NCBI GenBank assembly: GCA_022820365.1
Contig: JAJEFO010000122.1
Location: forward strand, 62,001 to 126,000
DNA: 64,000 nt
Reading direction: 5' to 3'
From: Silicimonas sp.
GTDB taxonomy: Bacteria; Pseudomonadota; Alphaproteobacteria; Rhodobacterales; Rhodobacteraceae
The notes under the pieces are model-generated. The model was not told where the DNA came from, did not search any database, and was given only the letters and a program-made list of their open reading frames with translations. The position numbers were made by a program, and so were the translations under genes. Every line of letters begins with the position of its first letter. Position 1 is the stretch's first letter. This document shows, in pieces, positions 54,804-64,000 of the stretch.

Positions 54804-55661
54804 TCAAATCCACTCGCCGCGAAGAGTCTGCCTGAGCACCTGTCTGAGCCAACTTTCACCCTGTGCCTCAGGCTCGAGACCACTGCGGGTTAGCGACGCG
54901 TAGCTGGACACGTACCATTCCGTTCCCTTGAAGTTGTGGCCAAGAATTGCTCCGGCCGTCTGGGCTTCGCTTTCCAGGCCAAGAGCGAGATAGCTCTCTA
55001 CCAGTCGGTGCAGAGCCTCCGGCGTCTGGCTCGTCGTCTGGAAGTCCTCGACGACGACCCGAAAACGGTTGATGGCCGCAAGGTAATGGCCGCGCTTCAG
55101 GTAGTAGCGTCCCACTTCCATTTCCTTGGCAGCAAGGTGATCAAAGGCCAGATCGAACTTGAGCGCTGCTGATCGTGCGTGTTCGCTTTCTGGATACCCT
55201 TCCAAGACATCCTGAAGCGCCTGAAGCGCCTGAAACGTCAAGCCCTGATCGCGTCCTACGTCGTCAATCTGGTCATAGTAGGACAGTGCCACGATATACT
55301 GGGCCCAGGGTGCATCTTCATCAGCCGGATAGTTTGCCAGGAAGCGTTCGGCCGCAGCCCGTGCCGCCTCGTAGTCCCGATCCAAATGGTAGGAATAGGC
55401 CTGCATGACGAGAGCGCGCCGCGCCAATTCGGAATACGGATAAAGCCTTTCAACCTCGCCAAAGAGATTGGCCGCCTCCTCGCCGTCGCCGGACTCCAAC
55501 GTGAATTCCGCTCGCTGGTATATCTCTTCGGCAGTGAGGTCTTCGGGCGACTCGGCATCTTCCGACTGCTGGAAGGCAGCACACGCTGCCATCATCAAAA
55601 GGCATGTCGCAGTCACGGCGAACCGTTGCGCACCCCTTGTCCACTTTCTCATTTGCGTCAT
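54804..55661 (-). CDS. bamD: Outer-membrane assembly lipoprotein BamD
   Basis: A 285-residue lipoprotein of the BAM complex that helps insert beta barrels. The lipobox is LLMMAAC with Cys27 as the lipidated residue; several TPR-like repeats follow (SPEDLTAEEIYQRAEFTLES, YPYSELARRALVMQAYSYH, YPADEDAPWAQYIVALSYY, YPESEHARSAALKFDLAFDH). Start ATG 55661 was chosen; ATG 55652 is an alternative. Position lpxC-bamD-recN is the conserved arrangement of the order. Confidence 0.93.
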   Translation of the reverse strand: MTQMRKWTRGAQRFAVTATCLLMMAACAAFQQSEDAESPEDLTAEEIYQRAEFTLESGDGEEAANLFGEVERLYPYSELARRALVMQAYSYHLDRDYEAARAAAERFLANYPADEDAPWAQYIVALSYYDQIDDVGRDQGLTFQALQALQDVLEGYPESEHARSAALKFDLAFDHLAAKEMEVGRYYLKRGHYLAAINRFRVVVEDFQTTSQTPEALHRLVESYLALGLESEAQTAGAILGHNFKGTEWYVSSYASLTRSGLEPEAQGESWLRQVLRQTLRGEWI

Positions 55662-55747
55662 GCCCCAGCCAGCTCGGTAACGGACTGCTTGGTAGCACGG
55701 GAGGATAGCGGTGCAAATTGGTTTTGAAAGGGATTCGCGGGCGGCGT

Positions 55748-56671
55748 TCAGGCCGCAATGCCAAGAACGTCCTCGCGCAGGAGGCCGGCCCCGGGAAGGC
55801 GGCTGGCCGTCCGGGCATCGCACTCGACCATCTCGAACGCCTCCGGATCGGAAAAGAGCCTGCGCAACAGCTGGTTGGTCGTGGCGTGGCCTGCACGCCG
55901 ACCGATGTAGCGACCAAGAACCGGGAAACCGGCGAGCGCGAGATCCCCGAACGCATCAAGCATCTTGTGGCGCACGGGCTCGTCTGCATGACGCAATCCG
56001 CCCGGGGTCACGACTTTGTCACCATCCACGACAACGGCCGAGGTGACCGATCCGCCCAGGATCAAGCCGCGGGCACGCATTTCGTCGATATCTGCTTTCC
56101 GGCAAAACGTGCGGCTGTTGCAAAGCTCGCGCACGAAGCCACCGTTCGCCATGTTCAGGCTCTTTTTCTGGTGCCCGATGACCGTGTCTGCGAAATCGAT
56201 CTCGAAATCGATCTTGAGGTCATCCGAGGGCACGAGCGCGGCCATGGCATCGCCGTGCGTCACCTCAACCGGTCGATGCACGCGAATTGCCCGCACCGGT
56301 GCATCGAGCACCTGCAAGCCGCGCGAAAGGATTCGAGCGACGAACGGCGCAGATGAACCGTCCAGCAAGGGTACCTCGGGACCATCAATCTCAACCATGG
56401 CATTGTGCAGGCCGCAACCGGCAAAAGCGGCCATGATGTGCTCGACCGTCGAGACACTGACGCCGTCGGCATTGGTGACGCGAGTATTGAGTTCCGTATT
56501 GCTGACTCGATCCCAGCGGGCAGGGATCAGCGGGTCGACACCGGTGACATCCGTGCGACGAAACCAGATGCCGTACTCGGCAGACGCGGGCTGCACGGTC
56601 ACGCAAGACACCTTTCCCGTGTGCAGTCCGGCACCAGCGAAAACCACGGAAGATCTGACAGTTGTCTGCAA
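55748..56671 (-). CDS. lpxC: UDP-3-O-acyl-N-acetylglucosamine deacetylase
   Basis: A 307-residue zinc amidase, the committed step of lipid A synthesis. Zinc ligands are His78 in STVEHIM, His235 and Asp239 in EPVRHKMLDAFGDL, with general acid His262 in RRAGHATTNQ. The N-terminus MQTTVRSSVVFAGAGLHTG fits the family. The start is TTG at 56671, since the frame has a stop nine codons upstream and no ATG or GTG between; an AGGA lies about 8 bases before. In this order lpxC normally follows ftsZ directly, but here an unrelated ABC operon lies between. Confidence 0.94.
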   Translation of the reverse strand: MQTTVRSSVVFAGAGLHTGKVSCVTVQPASAEYGIWFRRTDVTGVDPLIPARWDRVSNTELNTRVTNADGVSVSTVEHIMAAFAGCGLHNAMVEIDGPEVPLLDGSSAPFVARILSRGLQVLDAPVRAIRVHRPVEVTHGDAMAALVPSDDLKIDFEIDFADTVIGHQKKSLNMANGGFVRELCNSRTFCRKADIDEMRARGLILGGSVTSAVVVDGDKVVTPGGLRHADEPVRHKMLDAFGDLALAGFPVLGRYIGRRAGHATTNQLLRRLFSDPEAFEMVECDARTASRLPGAGLLREDVLGIAA

Positions 56672-57242
56672 AAAATTATCCTGAATGCATCATCGGACCC
56701 CCATCCGACATGTGCACGTTACACGTGCGCGGCGACTGCCTCAAAACAATCATTGCAACATCCTGAAACAAGACTGCGGCAACTCGGCGGTTTGTCGCCC
56801 AGACCAGGACATGCCCAAATTTCTTGACCTTCCGAATGCGCAAGGCTTGGGAAAAGCCTGCCACGCACGGGATGCCTTAGTCGCTGCACCATCCGCATGG
56901 CCGTCGTGGAGGCGTGTCCACCTCGGTAAACGCTCGCATGGTCGGCTCAAGATTCTTGGAAGTGCCTCAACGATCCACTCGCGGCGCTGTACCGACCGTG
57001 TGCGAGGAACGAAGACAAGGAGAATGGCGCCAATTCCGGCCGCCCTGTCGAACGGCATTCAGGGCAGCGGCACCACGTCAAGCGCCCAGCAATTTCACAA
57101 TTGCAAAATTCTCAAGCAGATTGCACAATTCGGGCAAGCCAGCGCGGGGGGCGGTGCATCCACCCGCATAATCGCCCGCACGGCGTTCCACTGCTTCGGC
57201 GCGGCTTGCAGACTCGCGCCGTCAAACATTCAGGAGAGACAA
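56672..57242. other. Divergent intergenic region lpxC / ABC receptor
   Basis: About 570 bases. A long plus-strand frame continues back from the receptor gene through this stretch, but the added sequence is not protein-like and the receptor's signal peptide marks the true start. Promoters for lpxC and for the ABC operon should be here; I cannot place them confidently. Confidence 0.4.
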
Positions 57243-58250
57243 ATGTTCAAACACGCCATCATAGCCTCCGCTGCCACGCTGGCATTTGCAAGCACGGCGT
57301 CGGCTGAAACCGATCTGCCATTCGCGCTCGACTGGAAATTCGAGGGGCCGTCCGCGCCCTATTTCGCCGCGATAGACAACGGCCATTTCGAGGCTGCGGG
57401 TCTGAACGTGGAAATCTCGGCCGGACAGGGCTCACTCGACGCGATCCCGAAACTTGCCACCGGCGCCTTCCCTGTTGGCTTCGCCGATATCAATTCGCTC
57501 ATCAAGTTCCTCGACCAGAACCCGGGCGCACCGGTCATCGCGGTGATGATGGTCTACGACAAGCCGCCGTTCGCGGTGGTCGGGCGCAAGTCTCTGGGCG
57601 TGAGCATGCCAAAGGATCTGGAGGGCCGCATCCTCGGCGCGCCGCCGCCCGATGGAGCCTGGGCGCAATTCCCGGCCTTCGCCAGCGCCAACGACCTTGA
57701 TGTCGACAAGATCACCGTCAATCCCGTTGGGTTTCCAACGCGCGAACCGATGCTTGCCGAAGGCAATGTCGACGCCGTCACGGGCTTCAGCTTTTCCTCG
57801 TTCCTCAATCTCGTCCGCCTCGGCGTGCCGGAGGACGACATTTCGACCATCCTGATGGCGGATTACGGGCTTGCCCTGTACGGCAATGCGATCATCGTGA
57901 ACACTGATTTCGCTTCGGCAAATCCGGACGCAGTCAAGGGCTTTCTCACCGCCATCGTCGCTGGCTGGAGAGATGCCATAGCAAACCCGGCAGAAGCCAT
58001 CGAAAGCCTGATCAAGCGCAATCCTGCCGCCGATGCCGCCCTCGAACAGCGCCGCCTGCAACTCGCCATCGATGCCAACGTGGTCACCGACTACACCAGC
58101 GCGAACGGCATGGGCGGAATTGACGACGCACGCATGGCCAAAGCACTGGAACAACTGGCGGAGACCTATGAGTTCAAGTCAGCGCCTGACGCCAGCCTCT
58201 ACTTCACTGACGCCTATCTGCCCGACAAAGGGGAGCGCATGCTGAAGTAG
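57243..58250 (+). CDS. NMT1/THI5-like ABC substrate-binding protein
   Basis: A 335-residue receptor with signal peptide (MFKHAIIASAATLAFASTAS, cleavage near ASA/ETD) and type-II binding folds: LDWKFEGPSAPYFAAIDNG, PVGFADINSLIKF and AEGNVDAVTGFSFSSFLNL are typical of NMT1/SsuA-like proteins. AGGAGA lies 6 bases before ATG 57243. It belongs to a three-gene importer with the ATPase and permease that follow. The ligand could be a nitrogen heterocycle, taurine-like sulfonate or vitamin precursor. Confidence 0.9.
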   Translation: MFKHAIIASAATLAFASTASAETDLPFALDWKFEGPSAPYFAAIDNGHFEAAGLNVEISAGQGSLDAIPKLATGAFPVGFADINSLIKFLDQNPGAPVIAVMMVYDKPPFAVVGRKSLGVSMPKDLEGRILGAPPPDGAWAQFPAFASANDLDVDKITVNPVGFPTREPMLAEGNVDAVTGFSFSSFLNLVRLGVPEDDISTILMADYGLALYGNAIIVNTDFASANPDAVKGFLTAIVAGWRDAIANPAEAIESLIKRNPAADAALEQRRLQLAIDANVVTDYTSANGMGGIDDARMAKALEQLAETYEFKSAPDASLYFTDAYLPDKGERMLK

Positions 58251-58262
58251 GTCCCTGCGCAC

Positions 58263-59063
58263 GTGCACAGGCCTCTGATAGATATCAAGGGCGTCCGCCA
58301 CGCCTACCAGACCCAGTCAGGACCGCTCCAGGTGCTCGACGGTCTGCAGCTCTCGGTGCCCGACGGCGGCTTTTCCGCCGTCGTCGGGCCTTCGGGCTGC
58401 GGCAAATCCACGCTGACACGGCTCATCGCGGGTTTGATGAAACCTGATGACGGCGAGGTCTGGCTGAACGGAGACCTGGTAACGGGCCCGAAGTCCATCG
58501 TCGGCATGGCCTTTCAGAACCCAGTCATGCTCGAATGGCGCACGATCCTGCAAAACGTCATGCTTCCTCTCGAGATCGTTTCGACAAACATGTCGAAACG
58601 CGAAAAGGAAGACCGTGCGCTCCACCTTCTGGCACTTGTTGGCCTTGAAGGCTTTGAAGACAAGCGCCCGAGCGAGCTCTCAGGCGGCATGCGCCAAAGG
58701 GCTTCGCTTTGTCGTGCGATCGTCCACAAGCCCGAGGTCCTGATCCTTGATGAGCCCTTCGCCGCGCTTGATGCCTTCACCCGTGAAGACCTCTGGCAAA
58801 CTATGCACGCCGTGAAGGCGGAAGAGCCGTTCACCGGTGTCCTCATTACCCATGACCTGAGAGAGGCGATCTTTCTTTCCGACGAAGTTGTGGTCCTCTC
58901 CGGCCGCCCTGCACGCACGCAATACGTGATGGAAGTCCATCTCAAGGGCCCGCGCGACATCGAACATCTTTACACGCCCAAATCTGCCGATGCCCTCAAT
59001 ATTCTGCGCCACCAGATCCAGATCGCCCAAGGTCGCGCGCCGGCAGAGGAGGCCGCGCAATGA
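58263..59063 (+). CDS. ABC transporter ATP-binding protein (SsuB/TauB type)
   Basis: A 266-residue importer ATPase with Walker A VGPSGCGKST, Q-loop MAFQNPVMLEWRTI, signature ELSGGMRQRASLCRAIV and Walker B VLILDEPFAALD. The start is GTG at 58263, 12 bases after the receptor stop. Its stop overlaps the permease ATG. It resembles the ATPase at 29821 in type but is a separate system. Confidence 0.92.
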   Translation: MHRPLIDIKGVRHAYQTQSGPLQVLDGLQLSVPDGGFSAVVGPSGCGKSTLTRLIAGLMKPDDGEVWLNGDLVTGPKSIVGMAFQNPVMLEWRTILQNVMLPLEIVSTNMSKREKEDRALHLLALVGLEGFEDKRPSELSGGMRQRASLCRAIVHKPEVLILDEPFAALDAFTREDLWQTMHAVKAEEPFTGVLITHDLREAIFLSDEVVVLSGRPARTQYVMEVHLKGPRDIEHLYTPKSADALNILRHQIQIAQGRAPAEEAAQ

Positions 59064-59821
59064 GTTGGAAAAAAGTCGCGGTTCCCGTCGCCGCGCTGAT
59101 AATCTTCGGCTTTTTCTGGGAACTGCTGGTGTGGGTCAATGGCTGGCCAAATTACAAGATGGCGTCACCCAGCGATCTCTGGCCCGCCTTCTGGAAATTC
59201 CGCTGGCTCTTCCTCGAATACGGGTGGGACACGTTCTGGCGCACTGTCGCCGGGCTGGTACTGGCGGTCCTTTGCGGCGTGTTCCTCGGCATGATCATGG
59301 GGCTGTCGCGCATTATGCGTGATGCGCTCTATCCATTGCTCGTGGGGTTCAACGCGATCCCAAAGGCCACGGTCGTGCCCATCATCGCGCTCCTCTTTGT
59401 GGGCCAGCACGACATGAACACCATTCTGATCGCCTTCCTGATCAGCTTTTTCCCGATTGCAGTTTCCGTCTCCATCGGGCTGTCGACGCTCGAGCCCGAA
59501 TACCGCGACATCCTCGCGTCGCTCGGCGCGTCGCGTTTCACCATCTTCTGGAAGATCGCGCTGCCCAAGACCTTGCCAGAGTTCTTCGGCGCGCTCAAAG
59601 TGGCCGTCACCCTTGCATTCATTGGCACCAACCTGATGGAGATCGTCGAGCCGCATGGCCGTGGGCTTGGCCATCTCTTTGACAGTGGCAAGATCAGCGC
59701 CGACTATCCCCTGATGTTCGCCGTTCTCATCGCCTTGGCGCTCATGGGAATCCTGCTCTATTACGTGGTCGTAGCAATTGAAAAGGTATTCGCCGGATGG
59801 GCCGAACGGGCACCCACCTAG
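59060..59821 (+). CDS. ABC transporter permease (SsuC/TauC type)
   Basis: A 253-residue BPD-type permease with about six membrane helices. The EAA loop is around DILASLGASRFTIFWKIALP, and FNAIPKATVVPIIALLFVGQ is a family stretch. Coupled to the ATPase gene by ATGA. No catabolic gene follows, so this operon gives no hint of what is imported. It is on the plus strand, opposite to the division genes on both sides. Confidence 0.92.
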   Translation: MSWKKVAVPVAALIIFGFFWELLVWVNGWPNYKMASPSDLWPAFWKFRWLFLEYGWDTFWRTVAGLVLAVLCGVFLGMIMGLSRIMRDALYPLLVGFNAIPKATVVPIIALLFVGQHDMNTILIAFLISFFPIAVSVSIGLSTLEPEYRDILASLGASRFTIFWKIALPKTLPEFFGALKVAVTLAFIGTNLMEIVEPHGRGLGHLFDSGKISADYPLMFAVLIALALMGILLYYVVVAIEKVFAGWAERAPT

Positions 59822-60313
59822 CAAACCCGCCGTCAACCGCCAGACAGAAACTTCTGCCCCCACTTGCACCATGAGCGAGAATGCTGCCGAAAGTTGCGGG
59901 AATCGGAACCGTCGCTTGCCGTTAGATGCCGAATCCTTAAATGACCCTGCGGCCGACTGCCCCAGATGTTCATGGATGGCGGCATCCGGCGCAACCGTAA
60001 GTCCTGCATCATTTCCCGGGCTGGCGGCGCAGCGGCCCGAGGACGACGCGGATGGCCGAAATTCGGCATGCGTCGTGTGCCGAGCATCGATCTCGTTGTC
60101 TTCCGGCGGAAACTAGAGATCCTGCCTGCAGGGCGTAAGGATCGCGCGCGCACGGATCGTGCCAAGCGCTGCGTGGAAATCTCCAGCATAAAGCGGCCAT
60201 GTTCGGCGCCTATCGAAGCGAAGTGGACTTGAAGTCCTTGCCGGAACTCTCAAGCCAAGACGTTCCGGATTCGCCAGTCAGCACGAAGGTAAACCGGTAG
60301 CGAATCCAGACTC
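59822..60313. other. Gap between convergent ABC permease and ftsZ
   Basis: About 490 bases without a recognisable gene. Frames on both strands look like chance products. Transcripts from both sides end here, but I see no strong hairpin with a T run. Confidence 0.4.
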
Positions 60314-61819
60314 TCAGTTCGCCTGGCGACGGAGGAAGGCCGGTATTTCCAAGCCCTCGTCTTGTGCACCATGACCGTACTGCGCCTCCGCGGGCGGCGG
60401 CGTCGCACTTCCATTCCTGCGACCTGCCATCCGGTCGATAAGCCTGTTTATTCCGGATTTCGGTCGCTCGGCGGTGCCGGAATCCTCGGAGAATTCCTTG
60501 CCATAGCTGGCTTCTCCGGGAATGCGACCCGCCATCGAGCCAGGCTCGCGGCCCGCGACTCTCTCTAGGCGCGTGATCACTTCGGGAGACGGCGCACCAG
60601 GCACCGGTTGCACGGCCACCAGGGGCTCGGGATCTGCCGCGAGACGCGGCGCTTCTACTTCAACATGTCTCGCTTCGGCCACCGCGTCGGGCGGAGCTTC
60701 TCCGAACAGGCTCCGCTCTTCGTCGTGAATGGCGGATGCTGTCGCCGCAAACTCGGGCTCGAAGTCCCGTTCGGGCGCGAATTCCGGTTCGGGCTCGGCT
60801 TCGACCGAGACCAGTCCCTCGATCGACGTGCCTGGTTCAGTCTGGACATGCGACACGCAGTCTATTCCCGTCGCCACGACGCTCACGCGCATCCTGCCCT
60901 GTATGGACGTATCCAGCGTTGAACCAACAATGATGTTGGCCTCGCTCTCCACCTCGCTGCGAATGCGGTTTGCCGCCTCGTCAATTTCGAACAACGTCAC
61001 GTCATCCGAACCGGTTATGTTGATCAGGACCCCCTTGGCACCCTGAAGGCTGATCTCGTCAAGAAGCGGATTGGCTATGGCCATCTCCGCGGCCTTCACC
61101 GCTCGATCCTCGCCTTCAGCCTCGCCCGTTCCCATCATCGCCTTGCCCATTTCGTCCATGACGGCGCGGACATCCGCGAAGTCAAGGTTGATGAGACCTG
61201 GGCGAACCATCAGGTCTGTGACCCCCTTCACGCCCTGGTAGAGGACGTCGTCCGCCATCGAAAACGCCTCGGTGAAGGTGGTCTTTTCGTTGGCGATCCG
61301 AAACAGGTTCTGATTTGGAATTATGATCAACGTATCGACCACCTTTTGCAGTTCCTCGACGCCCTCTTCCGCCTGCACCATCCGTTTTGAGCCTTCAAAC
61401 TGGAACGGTTTCGTTACCACGCCGATCGTCAGCACTCCGAGTTCCCGAGCTGCACGCGCGATGATCGGTGCCGCACCGGTTCCGGTGCCACCGCCCATCC
61501 CGGCCGTGATGAAACACATGTGCGCGCCCGTCAGGCAATCGACAATCTCCTCGAGGGCCTCTTCCGCTGCAGCCGCCCCGACCGAAGGGCGTGCACCTGC
61601 ACCCAGACCTTCCGTGGCCCGCAACCCCATCTGGACCTTTGTCGGCGCATTCGATTGCTGCAGCGCCTGCGCGTCGGTGTTTGCAACGATGAACTCGACG
61701 CCCTCGAGACTCATGTCGATCATGTTGTTGACCGCGTTGCCGCCTGCACCACCCACGCCGAACACCGTAATTCGAGGTCTCAAATCCTCATGCGAGGGGA
61801 TTGTCAGATTCAATGTCAT
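60314..61819 (-). CDS. ftsZ: Cell division protein FtsZ
   Basis: A 501-residue tubulin-like GTPase that forms the division ring. [15 protein letters not shown] and the tubulin signature [18 protein letters not shown] bind [12 protein letters not shown] and the T7-loop region [15 protein letters not shown] complete the core (about 1-330). A long variable linker follows, rich in Glu, Pro and Ala, ending in the conserved tail [10 protein letters not shown] that binds FtsA and other partners. The linker is longer than in enterics, as usual for alphaproteobacteria. Confidence 0.97.
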   Translation of the reverse strand: MTLNLTIPSHEDLRPRITVFGVGGAGGNAVNNMIDMSLEGVEFIVANTDAQALQQSNAPTKVQMGLRATEGLGAGARPSVGAAAAEEALEEIVDCLTGAHMCFITAGMGGGTGTGAAPIIARAARELGVLTIGVVTKPFQFEGSKRMVQAEEGVEELQKVVDTLIIIPNQNLFRIANEKTTFTEAFSMADDVLYQGVKGVTDLMVRPGLINLDFADVRAVMDEMGKAMMGTGEAEGEDRAVKAAEMAIANPLLDEISLQGAKGVLINITGSDDVTLFEIDEAANRIRSEVESEANIIVGSTLDTSIQGRMRVSVVATGIDCVSHVQTEPGTSIEGLVSVEAEPEPEFAPERDFEPEFAATASAIHDEERSLFGEAPPDAVAEARHVEVEAPRLAADPEPLVAVQPVPGAPSPEVITRLERVAGREPGSMAGRIPGEASYGKEFSEDSGTAERPKSGINRLIDRMAGRRNGSATPPPAEAQYGHGAQDEGLEIPAFLRRQAN

Positions 61820-62375
61820 TGGAGTGCCCTCCTGCTCAATCTTTTCTTGCCTGTTGAAGCGCCGCTCTTGCGGTCGTCCCTGTCGTCTGCCTCACTCGTT
61901 TGCCTCAGGCCCCCGAACGGCCCGTGAATCACTAGGTTTGTGGCCGATACCACGAAATATGGCAAGCGATTTTGCGGTTTCCCCATCATGTCGCGCACGG
62001 CCCTTCATATTGCGGTGGGATGGCACTCGTCTGCCATTTCCACCAAGCTCCGCGTCTTGCCGACCTTGGCTGCGCCAAGGCACCCCTGCTAAGCGACATG
62101 ATTGCGTGGTATCTGCTCTGCCTTTGCTCGTGGCCGTTTCCCGACCTTGTGGACAACTTACCAGATTCGCTTCGCGAGGTCGCGCATTATTTTGAAGAGC
62201 GGTGCATTTTGGGCCAAGCACGGCCTTCCCCGTTCAAAATTGCGTAACCCGCTATAATGTAACAAGATTACGACGGAATCTCGTTTCGAGATCCGGATCC
62301 TGAGCTTGCTGCCTTGCCTGAGGCAATGAAGCCGCGAGCGCCAAGTCGAGAATCAGATGCGATTCCGTGTCCGGT
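61820..62375. other. ftsA-ftsZ intergenic region
   Basis: About 556 bases, longer than usual between these genes. A small stem ATCTCG-TTT-CGAGAT lies at 62278-62292, just after ftsA in the direction of transcription. A separate ftsZ promoter is expected here but I could not pick it with confidence; a perfect TATAAT at 62253-62258 reads on the opposite strand. Confidence 0.4.
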
Positions 62376-63713
62376 TTACCAGTTGACCCTGAACCACTTG
62401 ACCGCGCGTCTCAGCGGACGCGCTGCCCTGAAATCATGCGACATCTCAAAGTCCCAACACTCGTCCTGGGGATGGGCCGCCAGGAGGCTGAGCCCCACGA
62501 CGCTGGAAAATGCGCCGCCGGTCACGGCCTGGGGCAGACCGCGCACCCTGAGCGGGTGGCCGATCCTTACCTGCTGGCCGAGAATCCGCGTCGCCAGCGA
62601 ATCAATCCCGGGCACCTGACTGGCCCCACCAGTCAGCACGATCTGCTGGCTCGGCAAGTGCTCGAATCCCGCAGCATCAAGGCGCTCGCGCACCGCCTCA
62701 AGGACTTCCTCGACTCTGGGACGCATTATTCCGATCAATTCAGCCCGGCTCACCGCCCGCCTTTCGCGACCCCAATTTCCGGATGCACCGTCGATCTCGA
62801 TCATGTCGCGGTCATCCATGCCAGTCGCGACAACGCCGCCATGAAACGTCTTGATCCGCTCGGCCATGTTCGCCGGGATCTTGAAGCCCATCGCGATGTC
62901 ATGAGTGACTTGCTCGCCACCGAGACGAACTGTGTCAGCATAGATCATGTGGCGCTTGAGGAAGATCGAGATGCCCGTGGTGCCGCCTCCCATGTCAACG
63001 CATGCCGCACCGAGTTCCTGCTCGTCCTCGACCAATGCCGAAATTCCCGACACGTAGGAGGAGATTGCCAACCCGGCCAGCTCCAGATCGCAGCGACGAA
63101 CGCAGTGGACGAGATTGCCGATCGGAGCCCGGTCCGCCGTCAGCATGTGCATGTCGCATGCCAGGTGCTGTCCGATATGGTTTCTCGGATCCGTCAGGCC
63201 CGACCTTTGATCCAGCACGAAGTTGACTGGTTGCGCGTGCAGTATTTCCCGCTCCGCCCCGTAGTCCGGGATGTCGCAGGATGCGAGAACGCCGGCGACA
63301 TCGGATTCGGTCACGATCTCTCGCTCGACCTGCACTTGCCCTGCGAGACCATAAGATCGAGGTCTCCCCCCCGAAGCGCATGCAATCACGTGGTCGACGC
63401 GACATTGCGCCATTTTCTGCGCAGCCTGGACGGCGGTTCGAATCGCGCGCTCAGTCTCGTACGGGGCCGTCGTCTCTCCGAATTCAACGCCTCGTGACCG
63501 CGTGGTCGCCGCCCCGATGACCCGAAACCTCTCCTGACCTGCCAGATCACCGACGCCCTCATCGATTGCGGCATGCGCTTTCTCGTCGAATACCAGGATC
63601 AAGCAGGTGATCTTCGATGTGCCGACATCCAGAACCGCGATGACACCTTTTTGGATGGCGGACTGCCGCATCGCCCGCATTGCTTGCTGGTTGCGAAAGA
63701 GGTCACCCATCAT
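62376..63713 (-). CDS. ftsA: Cell division protein FtsA
   Basis: A 445-residue actin-like protein that tethers FtsZ to the membrane. The phosphate 1 motif is VIAVLDVGTSKITCLI, phosphate 2 is CVDMGGGTTGISIF and the adenosine motif is VLTGGASQVPG; the C-terminal amphipathic helix (RPLRRAVKWFRVNW) is the membrane anchor. The start at 63713 overlaps the end of ftsQ by 11 bases; ATG 63710 is equally possible. Confidence 0.96.
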   Translation of the reverse strand: MMGDLFRNQQAMRAMRQSAIQKGVIAVLDVGTSKITCLILVFDEKAHAAIDEGVGDLAGQERFRVIGAATTRSRGVEFGETTAPYETERAIRTAVQAAQKMAQCRVDHVIACASGGRPRSYGLAGQVQVEREIVTESDVAGVLASCDIPDYGAEREILHAQPVNFVLDQRSGLTDPRNHIGQHLACDMHMLTADRAPIGNLVHCVRRCDLELAGLAISSYVSGISALVEDEQELGAACVDMGGGTTGISIFLKRHMIYADTVRLGGEQVTHDIAMGFKIPANMAERIKTFHGGVVATGMDDRDMIEIDGASGNWGRERRAVSRAELIGIMRPRVEEVLEAVRERLDAAGFEHLPSQQIVLTGGASQVPGIDSLATRILGQQVRIGHPLRVRGLPQAVTGGAFSSVVGLSLLAAHPQDECWDFEMSHDFRAARPLRRAVKWFRVNW

Positions 63714-64000
63714 CGGTCAGGCTCATCGCTTGCGCATCTTGAAACGACCTGATCGCCGTCGAGCCAAGGCGCAGGATCGGTCGCTGCGGATTGCGGAAGT
63801 CCACCACCGAAACGTCCCGTTCAAGCAGATCCTGCGCCACATTCAGCTCAACGACCCTGTTGAGGGCTGTAACCGGTTCCGAATCCGGCAGCTTGATTGT
63901 CTGCCCACGATCCAGAACCACGTCCCAGCGACGATCGCCCACCCGAACAAGGCCGCGCAGACGCTTCCTGATCGGACGGGCAACATCAAAGAGCTGCAGC
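63703..64000 (-). CDS. ftsQ: Cell division protein FtsQ, C-terminal part (5' end outside window)
   Basis: The frame is open to the right edge. The visible 95 or so residues contain RGLVRVGDRRWDVVLDRGQ, PVTALNRVVELNVAQDLL and DVSVVDFRNPQRPILRL, the C-terminal beta domain of FtsQ that contacts FtsB/FtsL. The position before ftsA and the overlap of 11 bases agree. FtsQ is a bitopic periplasmic division protein; its membrane helix and POTRA domain are outside. Confidence 0.93.
   Translation of the reverse strand, partial: LQLFDVARPIRKRLRGLVRVGDRRWDVVLDRGQTIKLPDSEPVTALNRVVELNVAQDLLERDVSVVDFRNPQRPILRLGSTAIRSFQDAQAMSLTDDG

Noticed and set aside
54794-54900. SOS box before recN
   Set aside because: No GAAC-N7-GAAC or GTTC-N7-GTTC pair is present in the region upstream of the recN start.
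62253-62258. Perfect TATAAT as an ftsZ promoter
   Set aside because: It reads on the plus strand, away from ftsZ, and has no -35 at a suitable distance.
63427-63450. GGTTCGAATC as a tRNA T-loop
   Set aside because: It is inside the ftsA coding sequence and no acceptor or anticodon stems surround it. No tRNA was found in the window.

Overview
The window comes from a GC-rich alphaproteobacterial chromosome, most likely a member of the Rhodobacterales (Roseobacter/Rhodobacter group). The argument rests on gene order and signals: trpG-trpD-trpC-moaC-moeA-lexA-gltX-gltA on one strand, argC-ccmE and ccmF-ccmH with a PaaG-like hydratase on the other, ftsQ-ftsA-ftsZ-lpxC-bamD-recN as a division/envelope block, and a direct-repeat SOS box (GAAC-N7-GAAC) in the lexA promoter, which is the alphaproteobacterial type. 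No tRNA, rRNA or CRISPR array was seen.

Layout. 1-608: end of an SDR-fold protein. 1287-7295: a sugar uptake and catabolism locus, with an FrcBCA-like ABC importer on the minus strand and, divergently, a TIM-barrel isomerase, an RpiR regulator and a PfkB kinase. 7856-17332: housekeeping run trpG, trpD, uracil-DNA glycosylase, trpC, moaC, moeA, a DnaQ-fold exonuclease, lexA, gltX, gltA. 17354-20642: PaaG-like hydratase, ccmH and ccmF on the minus strand.

20643-44705 is an accessory block of about 24 kb that separates ccmF from ccmE. It holds (a) a probable sulfoacetate module: acyl-CoA ligase (SauT-like), CoA-acylating aldehyde dehydrogenase (SauS-like), a tripartite tricarboxylate transporter and a divergent LacI-type regulator; (b) a co-directional set of seven genes plus a RutR-like TetR regulator: creatininase-family amidohydrolase, ABC ATPase, permease, cytosine-deaminase-like amidohydrolase, FAD-linked oxidase, NMT1/THI5-like binding protein and flavodoxin-fold reductase, which looks like uptake and opening of an unidentified nitrogen heterocycle; (c) a graveyard with an IS6-family remnant, a truncated ScpB-like gene and an AbiEi-like piece; (d) a HigBA toxin-antitoxin pair; (e) a five-gene trans-envelope set (LolA-like protein, two FtsX-type permeases, LolD/MacB-like ATPase, outer-membrane barrel).

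44706-64000 returns to the conserved backbone: ccmE, argC, murI, a fused indolepyruvate ferredoxin oxidoreductase with a divergent LysR regulator, a homocysteine methyltransferase with a structured leader, then recN, bamD, lpxC, ftsZ, ftsA and the end of ftsQ. A second NMT1-type ABC importer operon sits on the opposite strand between lpxC and ftsZ. The best candidates for undescribed biology are the heterocycle cluster (29009-36609), the LolA/FtsX/barrel operon (39298-44443) and the structured RNA between lysR and the homocysteine methyltransferase (51904-52033).
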